Part shown: positions 36,001-43,098 of the stretch, piece after piece
How the letters are laid out: the number at the start of each line of letters is the position of its first letter
Position numbering within the stretch: position 1 is the first letter of the stretch
Assembly (NCBI GenBank): GCA_024102795.1
Contig: JAGFJK010000195.1
Span: forward strand, 1-46,737
Length of the DNA stretch: 46,737 nucleotides
Direction of reading: 5' to 3'
Source: Pirellulaceae bacterium
Lineage (GTDB): Bacteria; Planctomycetota; Planctomycetia; Pirellulales; Pirellulaceae
The notes under the pieces: model-generated
What the model was told of the DNA's origin: nothing
Seen by the model: the letters and a program-made list of their open reading frames with translations, nothing else
Databases searched by the model: none
Translations under genes and position numbers: made by a program

Positions 36001-36258
36001 TGGAGCGGACCGCCCCTGTCAACCCTCTCGCGCTGCGAACAGACCTGGATCGACGGCCGGCGGTACTTCGAACTGTCCCAGGACCAGCAGGCCCGGCAAG
36101 CGATCCAGCGGATGCGCGCCGCGCTGGTGCAGAAGATCCTGGCGTCGGGCGAGGTCATGCTGCAACCGGGCGAAAAGGACGACGCCCAGGAAGATCTCTG
36201 GCCGCGGGAAGACATTTTCTGCCATGCCCACGGCGACCACGACCACGGAGCTCATTAA
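33055..36258 (+). CDS. Tandem amidohydrolase fusion, first module degenerate
   Basis: 1067 residues from ATG 33055 (MTRDICRTPASRPVRWFRPW), with a signal anchor near 25-41. Residues 60-530 form an amidohydrolase-like module whose metal motif is lost: YPGLIDAYSEV replaces PGLIDxHxH. A linker with four ADEKP repeats (about 576-600) follows. Residues 620-1035 form a second module with an intact site: LSPGIIDCHSHM (His684, His686), VHCHSYR (His843, His845), FQHILEGYK (His871) and FNSDDRE (Asp925 or Asp926), ending NPARQLRIDRLVGSLEPGKQ. The tail is His-rich (HAHGDHDHGAH), a possible metal-binding end. A periplasmic deacetylase, imidazolonepropionase-like or dipeptidase activity is possible. The frame extends 46 codons upstream, but the start is placed before the signal sequence. 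Confidence 0.82.
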   Translation: MTRDICRTPASRPVRWFRPWSCCARLWFSWVLAIIPLAAVSGDTPGTRPVDGLRDQTPQDYVLTGARLVVSPGQVIPDGTLVVRSGLIERVAAGLEPPPGLRVLDMSGKTIYPGLIDAYSEVTVPGRTAGAGAGYWNGLVQPERRAADAYRSDKDMNASYRSAGVTVRLAAPADGIIKGFSSLVTTADGPGAETILVEELFQHLRLTVSPGRGRDEFPNSPMGAVALARQAMYDAQWYGQAWAAHRASAGQPRPEQNAALDALQSFTAGERQVMIDASNELYFLRADRFAREFALPAVIRGSGHEYRRLEAIRATGRAVVVPLNFPKAPNVGTAEAAMDVPLERMLHWDLAPENPARLHSAGVTIAFTSAGLKSPKELLGAVRRAVRRGLPADAALAALTQTPAKMFHANDRLGSLEAGKLANFVVTDGDLFDDKTKVLETWVQGQRFQIEKPVELDWRGPWPLKFDGPVAAGPWKLLVAGSPAKLSATFTAEQPGAEPLEVKVSRISAKDGRLSCVFPSKLLGHDGFAQLTLVLAESSNEMAEALGEVTWPDGSRVQVSSRKQPAEEGSEPPAADEKPADEKPADEKPADEKPVKKDAQPASFPVNFPLGAYGLERRPEQPEHVLFQNATVWTCGPRGVLPGASVLVRRGVIVAVGTELEVPENAVLIDCAGRHLSPGIIDCHSHMATDGGVNESTQAVTAEVRIGDFIDCDDIDIYRQLAGGVTAANVLHGSANPIGGQNQVIKLRWGDLPEEMKFREAPAGIKFALGENVKQSNWGEQYTTRYPQTRMGVDQIIRDSFQAARVYAQRWQDWRRDQQGGPPRRDLELDALAEILAGERWVHCHSYRQDEILALIRTLDEFQVRIGTFQHILEGYKVADAMARHGAMGSSFSDWWAYKFEVYDAIPYNGALMHQAGVVVSFNSDDRELARHLNHEAAKALLYGGVPAEEALKFVTLNPARQLRIDRLVGSLEPGKQADLVVWSGPPLSTLSRCEQTWIDGRRYFELSQDQQARQAIQRMRAALVQKILASGEVMLQPGEKDDAQEDLWPREDIFCHAHGDHDHGAH

Positions 36259-36262
36259 GATA

Positions 36263-36295
36263 GTCGCCTTTCGCTCCGCGAAAGTAGCGCTCCGC
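36263..36295. repeat. Short hairpin repeat, copy 1
   Basis: GTCGCCTTTCGCTCCGCG followed by AAAGTAGCGCTCCGC, starting four bases after the stop of the amidohydrolase fusion. The core CTTTCGC, loop TCC, GCGAAAG (36268-36284) is a perfect seven-pair stem. Two related copies lie at 37685-37745, after the next amidohydrolase gene. No T-run follows, so it is not a classical terminator. Confidence 0.75.
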
Positions 36296-36328
36296 AAGAA
36301 CAGCGCAAACCACGGAATCAAAATCACC

Positions 36329-37669
36329 ATGAAAACATTTCACTACCAGTCACTACCGTCACTCGCCCTGCTGGTCCTCACGTGCATCGGACTGGCCGGC
36401 GGCACACCCACCGCGTCCGCCTCGCCCGAGATTCCCGGCGCTCCGCAAGCCGGACCGATCGCCCTGGTCGGCGGCACCGTGCATCCGATTTCGGGGCCAG
36501 CCATCGAACGCGGCACGGTGTTGTTCGACCAGGGACGCATTGTGGCGGTCGGCCGCAATGTGGCGCTGCCCGCGGGGACCGAAACAATCGACGTCACCGG
36601 CAAACATGTCTATCCGGGCTTGTTCGATCCCTACACCCACCTGGGGCTGGTCGAAATCAACGCGGTGCGGGCCACGGTGGATCAAAGCGAAACCGGGCGG
36701 ATCAATCCCAACGCCCGGGCGCAGGTGGCCGTGAATCCGGACAGCGAACTGATTCCCGTGGCGCGTTCGGGCGGCGTACTGCTGGCGCTGACCGCGCCCA
36801 CCGGGGGACTGATTTCCGGTACCTCGACCGTGCTGCAACTGGACGGCTGGACATGGGAAGACCTGACGCTGCGGGCCGCCGCCGGGATGCACGTGGCCTG
36901 GCCCCGCATGACGCCCGTCAGCGACTGGTGGGTCGAACAGTCTCCGGCCGAGCAGATCGCCAACCGCGACCAGGCGCTGGACGAACTGCGGACGGCGTTC
37001 GAGTCCGCTCGCGCCTACCAGGCCGCTCGGCAGGCCGATCCGTCGCGACCGGTCGATGCCCGCTGGGAAGCGCTGCTGCCGGTGCTTAACCGCGGTTTGC
37101 CGCTGATCGTGGCCGCGGATGATCTACCGCAGATTCAAGCCGCCGTCAGCTTCGCTCAACGGGAGAAAGTCCGGCTGATCATCCTCGGCGGCTACGACGC
37201 TCCGCGCTGCGCCCCGCTGCTCAAGAAGCACGACGTGCCGGTGATCGTCGCGGGCGTCTACCGGCTGCCTCAGCGGCGCGACGACGACTACGACTCGGCT
37301 TACACCCTGCCCGCCCGGCTGCACGCGGCCGGCATCCCGTTCTGCATTTCCGTGTCCGGGCGCTTCGGCGCGTCGGACGTCCGCAACCTGCCCTACCACG
37401 CGGCCACGGCTGCCGCCCACGGCCTGCCGCAGGACGAAGCCCTCCGCAGCATCACGTTCTCTCCCGCTCAGATCCTGGGCGTGGCCGAGCGGGTTGGCTC
37501 GCTGGAACCGAACAAGGACGCCACGCTGATCGTCACCACCGGCAATCCGCTGGAGACCGAGACTCGGGTGGAAGCGGCCTACATCCAGGGCCGGCAAGTG
37601 GACTTGTCGGACCGCCACAAGCGGCTGTACCGCAAGTACCAGGAAAAGTACCGCCGGCTGGCCGAGTGA
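36329..37669 (+). CDS. Secreted amidohydrolase-like protein with altered metal motif
   Basis: 446 residues from ATG 36329 (MKTFHYQSLPSLALLVLTCI), with a signal peptide ending near ASA. The composite-domain features of amidohydrolases are present: IALVGGTVHPISGPAIERGT, GRIVAVGRNVALP, VTGKHVYPGLFDPYTHLGLV and the closing LGVAERVGSLEPNKDATLIV. The first His of HxH is Tyr (PYTHLG), the usual later His residues are not evident, and the expected Asp segment reads SVSGRFGASDVRN. It therefore resembles the degenerate first module of the preceding fusion protein and may be a non-hydrolytic partner. It follows the fusion gene after 70 bases that contain a hairpin repeat. Confidence 0.82.
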   Translation: MKTFHYQSLPSLALLVLTCIGLAGGTPTASASPEIPGAPQAGPIALVGGTVHPISGPAIERGTVLFDQGRIVAVGRNVALPAGTETIDVTGKHVYPGLFDPYTHLGLVEINAVRATVDQSETGRINPNARAQVAVNPDSELIPVARSGGVLLALTAPTGGLISGTSTVLQLDGWTWEDLTLRAAAGMHVAWPRMTPVSDWWVEQSPAEQIANRDQALDELRTAFESARAYQAARQADPSRPVDARWEALLPVLNRGLPLIVAADDLPQIQAAVSFAQREKVRLIILGGYDAPRCAPLLKKHDVPVIVAGVYRLPQRRDDDYDSAYTLPARLHAAGIPFCISVSGRFGASDVRNLPYHAATAAAHGLPQDEALRSITFSPAQILGVAERVGSLEPNKDATLIVTTGNPLETETRVEAAYIQGRQVDLSDRHKRLYRKYQEKYRRLAE

Positions 37670-37684
37670 TCCCGAGTCGCCCGT

Positions 37685-37745
37685 TGCCGCCTCTCGCTCC
37701 GCGAGAGTTGCGTTCCGTCGCCTATCGCTCCGCGAAAGCAGCGAG
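37685..37745. repeat. Short hairpin repeat, copies 2 and 3
   Basis: Two tandem relatives of the 36263 repeat. Copy 2 has CTCTCGC, loop TCC, GCGAGAG (37691-37707), a perfect stem in which a T-A pair of copy 1 has become C-G on both sides. Copy 3 has CTATCGC, TCC, GCGAAAG (37722-37738) with one mismatch. Both keep flanking sequence like copy 1 (GCCG.CT... and ...TTGCG or AGCAGCG). Confidence 0.75.
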
Positions 37746-37752
37746 CGGTCCA

Positions 37753-37800
37753 TAAAAAAAGCTCCCGGCCGAATCGGAGAGGATAACCGGCCGGGAGCTC
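37753..37800 (-). terminator. Intrinsic terminator of the DUF1559 gene
   Basis: Read on the minus strand, a 12-pair perfect stem (AGCTCCCGGCCG at 37788-37799 and CGGCCGGGAGCT at 37760-37771, 16-base loop) is followed directly by a run of seven T (37753-37759 region). It lies 29 bases after the stop of the DUF1559 gene. This is the only textbook intrinsic terminator I see in the window. Confidence 0.92.
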
Positions 37801-37828
37801 GAAGAATCGCTCGAAACCGCTGGGAAAA

Positions 37829-38923
37829 CTACTGTTTCCAGTCGGAGTCCTTCAACAGGTAGCGGTTATGCGGCATCGCGGCCCGCAAACCGTTGGGCGT
37901 CATCAGTTGCTGGTAGACCGTGTACTCGATGGCGTCCACCAGGAATTCGGTGTGGTTGTCGGCGAACGCCGCATTCACTCCGCCCCGGTGGTTGGCGGAC
38001 GGACGAGCCACGGCCCACTCGGAGGCGCTGACGGTGTGCCCCAGGTTCTTCTCGCCGTTGATGGAAAAGATCTCGGCCCAGGGCAGCGTCGGCACGGTGT
38101 TGCTGCCGTCCGCCGTCAGGGATTCGTTCGTGTAGTGGAACAGGAACGTGGTTATGCAGCGAGCCACCGTCGGACTCATCGACACCAGGAACGTCGAGGC
38201 ATCCGGAATCGAATAACTGCCGGATTGCGTGGGAATCGGCCCCACGGAGTTCCAATACAGGTCGTCCGGCAGGTTCTCGCTGAACAGCAGCGTCGTGGAC
38301 GTTCCATCCCGCAGGTGGGCCGAACGCACCGGGTTTCGCGGCGTGTAGCCGGCGCCGCCCTGGACTTGCGCTACAATCTGATTGAGGAAGATGCCGTTGG
38401 CGGCATTCTCGGAACCCGCGTCGCCGCAGCCGGCCCCACCGCAACCTGAAAAGCCGCCGTTGGCCACGTAGGACAGCAGCGGCGACGACCGGTTCGAGCT
38501 GGCACGGCTGGGGCAGGTCAGGTTGTCAATGTACGGGTAGAGGTCCGGGTTGAGCGTCGTGTGTGGGATGGCGTCCTGGTACCAGACATCGTCCGCATCC
38601 CAGCGATCAAACAGCGGCTGCTGATCGATATACGGAAACAGCAGCACAACCCACGAGGCCGGCTTGTTCGCGCCCCCGCGTCCCAACTGGCTGCCGGCCT
38701 GCACCGCCAGGTACTCCTGACGCCCCGGAAAACGTCCCTTATCGTCCAGAAACTGGGACGTGGCGAAGGCCAACTGCTTCAGGTTGTTCACGCACTGAGC
38801 CCGCCGAGCGGACTCGCGGGCCGCCTGCACCGCGGGCAGCAGCAACGCCGCCAGAATGCCGATGATGGCGATCACCACCAGCATCTCCACCAATGTAAAG
38901 CCTGTTCTCGTTCTCTGGGGCAT
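37829..38923 (-). CDS. DUF1559 pseudopilin-like protein
   Basis: 364 residues from the ATG at about 38923 ([20 protein letters not shown]), with GGGAG eight bases upstream. The type IV prepilin motif GFTLVEML, with Glu at the fifth position after the cleavage Gly, is followed by a hydrophobic helix ([20 protein letters not shown]) and [20 protein letters not shown], the standard DUF1559 opening. The carboxyl end has the family's [20 protein letters not shown], matching the H-X9-DG-type domain region. The protein should be cut by a prepilin peptidase and placed in the envelope. DUF1559 genes are found in tens to hundreds of copies in Planctomycetes; the role is unknown. Confidence 0.93.
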   Translation of the reverse strand: MPQRTRTGFTLVEMLVVIAIIGILAALLLPAVQAARESARRAQCVNNLKQLAFATSQFLDDKGRFPGRQEYLAVQAGSQLGRGGANKPASWVVLLFPYIDQQPLFDRWDADDVWYQDAIPHTTLNPDLYPYIDNLTCPSRASSNRSSPLLSYVANGGFSGCGGAGCGDAGSENAANGIFLNQIVAQVQGGAGYTPRNPVRSAHLRDGTSTTLLFSENLPDDLYWNSVGPIPTQSGSYSIPDASTFLVSMSPTVARCITTFLFHYTNESLTADGSNTVPTLPWAEIFSINGEKNLGHTVSASEWAVARPSANHRGGVNAAFADNHTEFLVDAIEYTVYQQLMTPNGLRAAMPHNRYLLKDSDWKQ

Positions 38924-39503
38924 TGACGCACTCCCTGAAACAATAACGATCCGACGCCTCGGAAGTTCCGCAAGCAGATGCAAGAGGAGACGCAGTGTCG
39001 AGCGACGCTGCCTATTGTCACAGATTCGCGCTCATACGTCCAGCATCTTCCGCGAAACTTTCTCATTCTCGGAGTTCCGGCTCTGCCCGCCAACGAGACC
39101 AGGCGAGCGGCGGGCCAGGCGAGCGGCAGTCTAGGCGAGCGGCGGGCGTGAGCCCGCTGTTTCTCGGTGCGGCGCATCCGGTCCAGGCGAGCGGCGGGCG
39201 TGAGCCCGCTGTTTCTCGGTGCGGCGCATCGACTGTCCACTGAATCCATGGGAAATCGCGGGGCGGAGAAACAGGGGGCTCACGCCCCCCGCTCGCCAGG
39301 TGAAATCGCGGGGCGGAGAATCAGCGGACTGACGCCCCCCGCTCGCCAGGTGAAACCGCGGGGCGGAGAAACAGGGGGCTGACGCCCCCCGCTCGCCATG
39401 CCCCCCGCTCGGCAAGGCCCCCGCTCGCCGGGCCAATTCAAACCAGCGATTTCATCTTTACTAATTTGCCCAGTCGCGCAAAATTCGCTACTTTTATCTT
39501 AAC
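38924..39503. other. Intergenic region with repeat array and divergent promoters
   Basis: 580 bases between the divergent DUF1559 and LEPR-XLL genes. The left 170 bases carry GACAAT-like boxes for the minus gene but nothing decisive. The centre is the hairpin array at 39101-39432. The right end is AT-rich for this genome (ATTTCATCTTTACTAATTT and ACTTTTATCTTAAC near 39449-39503) and probably holds the promoter of the LEPR-XLL gene. No protein gene is recognised. Confidence 0.5.
39101..39432. repeat. REP-like hairpin array in two orientations
   Basis: Two identical 46-base units A (39133-39178 and 39185-39230) face three units B in the opposite orientation (39253-39297, 39303-39347, 39353-39397; 50-base period), with truncated units at both ends (39101-39132 and 39401-39432). 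All share GGCGAGCGG. Each contains a hairpin: in A, CGGCGGGC, loop GTGA, GCCCGCTG; in B, CGGGGGGC, loop GTGA or GTCA, GCCCCCTG. The C-G pair in A is G-C in B, a compensatory change. The middle B copy has a mismatch. This looks like a bacterial interspersed palindromic element, not a CRISPR. Confidence 0.85.
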
Positions 39504-41522
39504 GTGCTGGTCGTCCCGGCACCGGGCGCCGCCCGGAACCGAACCTCAAGCAGTGAGCGGAACCCCTTGTCCACAGACAAGTTGCGACCTCGCATTCAAC
39601 CTCGGCCAACCCGATCTCGGCGAATCCTGCTGGAATCGCTGGAGCCGCGGATCCTGCTGGCTGTATCCTCCGAGGAGCAATTTTTCGTCTACCAGCTCAA
39701 CTGGGCCCGGCACGATCCGGCCGGATACGCTCAGGAAGCCGGTTTGCCCGTCAGTCTGAGTGACGTCGCAGCTCGGCCACCGCTGGCCATCAACTCGGCA
39801 CTGTCGGCAGCATCGGCAGCGAAAGCGCAGGAGCTGGCGGACTACGACTACTTTGGCCATCGCAGCCAAGTGACCGGCGTCTGGCCCAACCAGTTGTTGC
39901 GCGACTTTGGCTATCCGCTGCCGGCGACGCTGGCAGTCGGAGCCCTGACCTACTCGTTTCCCAGCCAGGGGAACTCGGTCGAGTCGCTGGCGGCCGGCTA
40001 CGCCGACGCAGCGACGGCCATGGACGAATTGATCGTGGACGCCGGCATCAATCCGCCCGGACACCGGCAGCATTTGCTGGGCCTGACCACTTTGCACTCG
40101 GCCGCGCGGGAGATCGGCGTCGGGTACGCGCACGACGCCGACAGTCGTTACCGCCACTACTGGACGCTCCACATCACGGCCGCCAACACGGAACAATCAT
40201 TCCTGACCGGAGTGGTGTACGACGACGCCAACGGCAATCGGCGTTTTGACCAGGGCGAGGGACTGGCGGGCGTTTCCGTACTGGCCGGTCAGCAGCAGAC
40301 ACTCACCAACGCGGCGGGAGGCTGGTCGTTGCCGGTGGCGGCCGGACTGCACGTCGTGCAAGCCTTCGGCGGCAACTTTCAAGGCATGGCGGCGGTGCCC
40401 GTCCGGGTCAGCGACGACAACGTCGCAGTCGACTTTATCTCCGGGCAAACCGCGGGCGCCGTGGATTTCACGGCCTGGGAGAATTCGGCGCCTGCGCTGA
40501 ACTCGGGCAGCGAGCTGCGGCTGCGGTCCGTGCCGGCGGGCCAGGAGTTCTCGCCCGCGGCAGGCGAACGGGTATCGGATCTGCTGCGCGGGATTGTGCG
40601 GGACCCCGATCCAGACGCCGCGGTGGGAATCGCGGTCACTGCCGTGTCGCCTGGCGGCCAGCTCTGGTTTCGCAATGACGGCACCTGGCGCCGCGCCACG
40701 GTCAGCCCCAATGCGGCCTGGTTGTTGAAACCGGACGACTGGTTGCAGGTGGTCCCCGATCCCGGCTTCAGCGGCGTCATCGACGTGACTTTTCACGCTT
40801 GGGATCAGGCGACGGGAGTGGAACGCGAGGAGTTTCGCGCCGATCTGTCGGTCGCCGAACGGCGTGGAGGTCACACAGCCTACAGCGCCGCGTCTCAAAC
40901 CGCTCGCCTGACGGTCGGTTCGCCCGACTTGCCGCCAAGTCCCTGGCAGAATCCGCGCGACCCGCACAACGTCAACGACGACCTGATGGTGGCGCCCAGC
41001 GACGCCCTGATCCTGATTAACCAGATCAACTCCCAGGGAACGGGTCCCCTGCCCGCGCTGGCTGCGGGGCTGGCGCCGCCTCCGTATGTGGATGTCAGCG
41101 GCGATCGAAATCTGGCCCCGAACGACGTGCTGCTGGTTCTCAACTACCTGAATCAGCCCAGCGACGGGGAAGGCGAAGGCGAAGCGGCCTCCCGGCCAGC
41201 GGCCGCGGCCGGCGGTGTGGGACCAACCGCACGTGAATGGCTCCCGCCCGATCGCTGGTGGGTCGGAACGGTGGTCGAAGCCGACTCAACCGCGAAACAC
41301 GGTCTCCGCGACCACGATGCCGGAACGTTGCCAGCGCAAAAGAGGGTGACGCAGGGGACAGACGGCAACACCTGTCCCCCGCGTTCCCCAGCGGCCCGAA
41401 GCGATTCCGATGGCAGGACAGCCGCCGAACAAGCCGGCCGGCTGGCCCGGCTGCTGGAAGCCGCCGCCGATGCCATCTTTCAGCAACTTCCGTGGAACGG
41501 GGCCGTTCCAACTGACAACTGA
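39504..41522 (+). CDS. LEPR-XLL surface protein with CAP and dockerin-like domains
   Basis: 672 residues from GTG 39504; a TTG at 39567 (reads MSTDKLRPRIQPRPTRSRRI) is an equally good start and better fits the AT-rich promoter just upstream. LESLEPRILLA (about 43-53) is the planctomycete LEPR-XLL motif found at the front of large exported proteins. A CAP/SCP-like domain follows (about 60-220, with FFVYQLNWARHDP, DYFGHRSQVTG, AGINPPGHRQHLLG), then a Cna-B/SdrD-like module (GVVYDDANGNRRFDQGEGLA). A dockerin-like pair closes the ordered part (NVNDDLMVAPSDALILINQI and YVDVSGDRNLAPNDVLLVLN). The final 100 residues are low in complexity and contain a palindrome-derived segment. The protein is probably secreted or cell-surface attached. 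Confidence 0.85.
   Translation: MLVVPAPGAARNRTSSSERNPLSTDKLRPRIQPRPTRSRRILLESLEPRILLAVSSEEQFFVYQLNWARHDPAGYAQEAGLPVSLSDVAARPPLAINSALSAASAAKAQELADYDYFGHRSQVTGVWPNQLLRDFGYPLPATLAVGALTYSFPSQGNSVESLAAGYADAATAMDELIVDAGINPPGHRQHLLGLTTLHSAAREIGVGYAHDADSRYRHYWTLHITAANTEQSFLTGVVYDDANGNRRFDQGEGLAGVSVLAGQQQTLTNAAGGWSLPVAAGLHVVQAFGGNFQGMAAVPVRVSDDNVAVDFISGQTAGAVDFTAWENSAPALNSGSELRLRSVPAGQEFSPAAGERVSDLLRGIVRDPDPDAAVGIAVTAVSPGGQLWFRNDGTWRRATVSPNAAWLLKPDDWLQVVPDPGFSGVIDVTFHAWDQATGVEREEFRADLSVAERRGGHTAYSAASQTARLTVGSPDLPPSPWQNPRDPHNVNDDLMVAPSDALILINQINSQGTGPLPALAAGLAPPPYVDVSGDRNLAPNDVLLVLNYLNQPSDGEGEGEAASRPAAAAGGVGPTAREWLPPDRWWVGTVVEADSTAKHGLRDHDAGTLPAQKRVTQGTDGNTCPPRSPAARSDSDGRTAAEQAGRLARLLEAAADAIFQQLPWNGAVPTDN
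41349..41384. repeat. REP-like palindrome inside the coding tail
   Basis: ACGCAGGGGACAG (41349-41361), a ten-base loop, and CTGTCCCCCGCGT (41372-41384) form a 13-base stem with one mismatch. It lies within the low-complexity carboxyl tail of the LEPR-XLL protein. GGGGACAG/CTGTCCCC palindromes are common as intergenic REP-like elements in several bacterial groups (from memory), so this may be an insertion that the reading frame absorbed. Confidence 0.7.
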
Positions 41523-41562
41523 CAACTGACAAGCCAGCGGCCCATCATTACCGCAGACGCCC

Positions 41563-42159
41563 CTACTGTTCCAGCTCGACGTTCCAGTACGCCTCGCTGA
41601 TGAACTTCGACCAGCTTTCGATGCGTCCCTGGCTGTAGGCGTACAGCGGCGTCCAGCGGGGCCGCACGGGCTGGGCTTGCAGGCGCATCTGAGCCTGCTC
41701 CGGAGTGCGGTCGGCCTTCCGCAGGTTGCAGCGCATGCAGGCCAGCACGCAGTTCTCCCACCGCGACTCACCTCCCTGCGAACGCGGCAGGACGTGGTCG
41801 ATCGTCAGCGCTTCGCTGCCGGGCTGCTTGCCGCAGTATTGGCAGCGGAAGCCGTCGCGCTTGAAGATGTTGCGGCGGCTGAACTTGACCGTGGCCCGCG
41901 GCACGCGGTCGTAGCCGCTGAGCACAATCACTTCGGGTGCCCGGAGGCTGAACCGCACGGCCCGCACGCTTGGCTGGTCCGCCTGCAGTGGCAGGCGAGT
42001 CCAATCGTCCCAATCGTAGAGCTGAAAGTCCGTGGGGTCGACAACTCGTGCCGCCTTGCTCCACAGCATGACCAGCGCCCGCGCCACCGTCGCCACATGG
42101 ATTGGCTGCCAGTTGCGATTCAGGACCAGCGTCGGGCGCTGTAGAATGTGCGAGGACAT
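41563..42159 (-). CDS. HNH endonuclease family protein
   Basis: 198 residues from ATG 42159, with AGGGAGG upstream. The first 80 residues (RPTLVLNRNWQPIHVATVAR and the DFQLYDWDDW region) are typical of a widespread HNH group, and the carboxyl half carries the site: RDGFRCQYCGKQ, LTIDHVLPRSQGGESRWENC and VLACMRCNLRKADRTP. Two CxxC pairs bind structural zinc; His of IDHVLPRS, Asn of WENC and the later Asn form the catalytic HNH. Such stand-alone genes are common in Planctomycetes and cyanobacteria; no defence partner is visible here, so a repair or housekeeping nuclease is as likely as a defence one. It converges with the LEPR-XLL gene. Confidence 0.9.
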   Translation of the reverse strand: MSSHILQRPTLVLNRNWQPIHVATVARALVMLWSKAARVVDPTDFQLYDWDDWTRLPLQADQPSVRAVRFSLRAPEVIVLSGYDRVPRATVKFSRRNIFKRDGFRCQYCGKQPGSEALTIDHVLPRSQGGESRWENCVLACMRCNLRKADRTPEQAQMRLQAQPVRPRWTPLYAYSQGRIESWSKFISEAYWNVELEQ

Positions 42160-42512
42160 GGCAAAGCCTCCCTAAGTTCCCCATTTGGTTTTAGCCGCTC
42201 GCGGCGGTTGCTTACAAGACCCGATCCGGGCTCGACCGGTTCGCTGATCAGAATTTCACCTCTTCTTCCAATTTCTCGGCGTGGGCCACATCGCCGCCTG
42301 TCGTGGCGTAATCCACCGTCCTTTTTCGCATGTAAGAGTGACGGGTTGATCGTGCCAACCTGTCCCGATCCGCTGTCCAGTACCGGGACCAGGCCGGCCT
42401 GGACGCCGCGGTCGGGTGCAAGTGAGCACGCGGCGGTGCGGAGTCCTTGAGAATGCTGGTATGCTGAATGTGGGTACTTTCTGAACTCGATCCAGACCCC
42501 GCCGATCAGGAC
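42160..42512. other. Divergent intergenic region, no gene recognised
   Basis: About 350 bases between the HNH gene and the sigma factor. It should hold promoters for both. I see no tRNA, hairpin with T-run, or repeat shared with other gaps. An ATG at 42468 in the sigma-factor frame could extend that gene by 15 residues into this region. Confidence 0.4.
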
Positions 42513-43064
42513 ATGGGCGACGTCACGCGGATCCTGCAGCGAGTTGCGGCCGGCGAGCAGATCGCGTCGGACGAGTTGCTGCCGTTGGTCTACGAACGCT
42601 TGCGGCAGCTCGCGGTCAGCAAGCTGCAGCAGGAACACCCTGGGCACACGCTGCAACCCACCGCGCTGGTCCACGAAGCGTACCTCCGCCTGGTCGACGT
42701 CCCGCAGGCGCCGTGGTGGGATGGACGATCGCATTTCTTCGCGGCGGCCGCCGAGGCGATGCGGCGAATTCTGGTCGAGCAGGCGCGGCGCAAACGCAGC
42801 CTGAAGCACGGCGGCGGCAGGACTCGCCAGCCGCTGGACGAATTGAGCATTGCCATGCCCGAGGACGAGGAGTACGTCCTGGCGGTGCACGAGGCCCTGG
42901 GCAAACTGGAACGGACCGATCGCCAGGCGGCCGAACTGGTGAAGCTCCGCTTCTTTGCCGGGTTGTCCGGCCGTGAGGCGGCCGAAATCCTTCAAGTGTC
43001 TCCCCGCACGGCCGATCGCATCTGGGTCTATGCCCGCGCCTTCCTGTTCAATGAGCTGGCCTGA
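42513..43064 (+). CDS. ECF-type RNA polymerase sigma factor (TIGR02999-like)
   Basis: 183 residues from ATG 42513 (MGDVTRILQRVAAGEQIASD), which fits the family's usual MxDVTRIL start; an ATG at 42468 would add 15 residues. Region 2 includes LLPLVYERLRQLAVSKLQQE, ALVHEAYLRLVD and HFFAAAAEAMRRILVEQARR. Region 4 includes LVKLRFFAGLSGREAAEILQ and VSPRTADRIWVYARAFLF. No anti-sigma gene follows. Instead a large Ser/Thr kinase gene begins 34 bases downstream, the usual planctomycete partner, suggesting kinase-controlled sigma activity (inference from recurrent pairing). Confidence 0.93.
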   Translation: MGDVTRILQRVAAGEQIASDELLPLVYERLRQLAVSKLQQEHPGHTLQPTALVHEAYLRLVDVPQAPWWDGRSHFFAAAAEAMRRILVEQARRKRSLKHGGGRTRQPLDELSIAMPEDEEYVLAVHEALGKLERTDRQAAELVKLRFFAGLSGREAAEILQVSPRTADRIWVYARAFLFNELA

Positions 43065-43098
43065 CCGGTCTTGCCACTACCAGTTGCCGGAGTCCGGA

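Noticed and set aside
39101..39432. CRISPR array
   Set aside because: Units occur in both orientations, the unit itself fills almost the whole period, there are no distinct spacers, and no cas genes are present.
41563..42159. Defence-island nuclease
   Set aside because: The HNH protein is of a common stand-alone type and no restriction, toxin or phage genes surround it.
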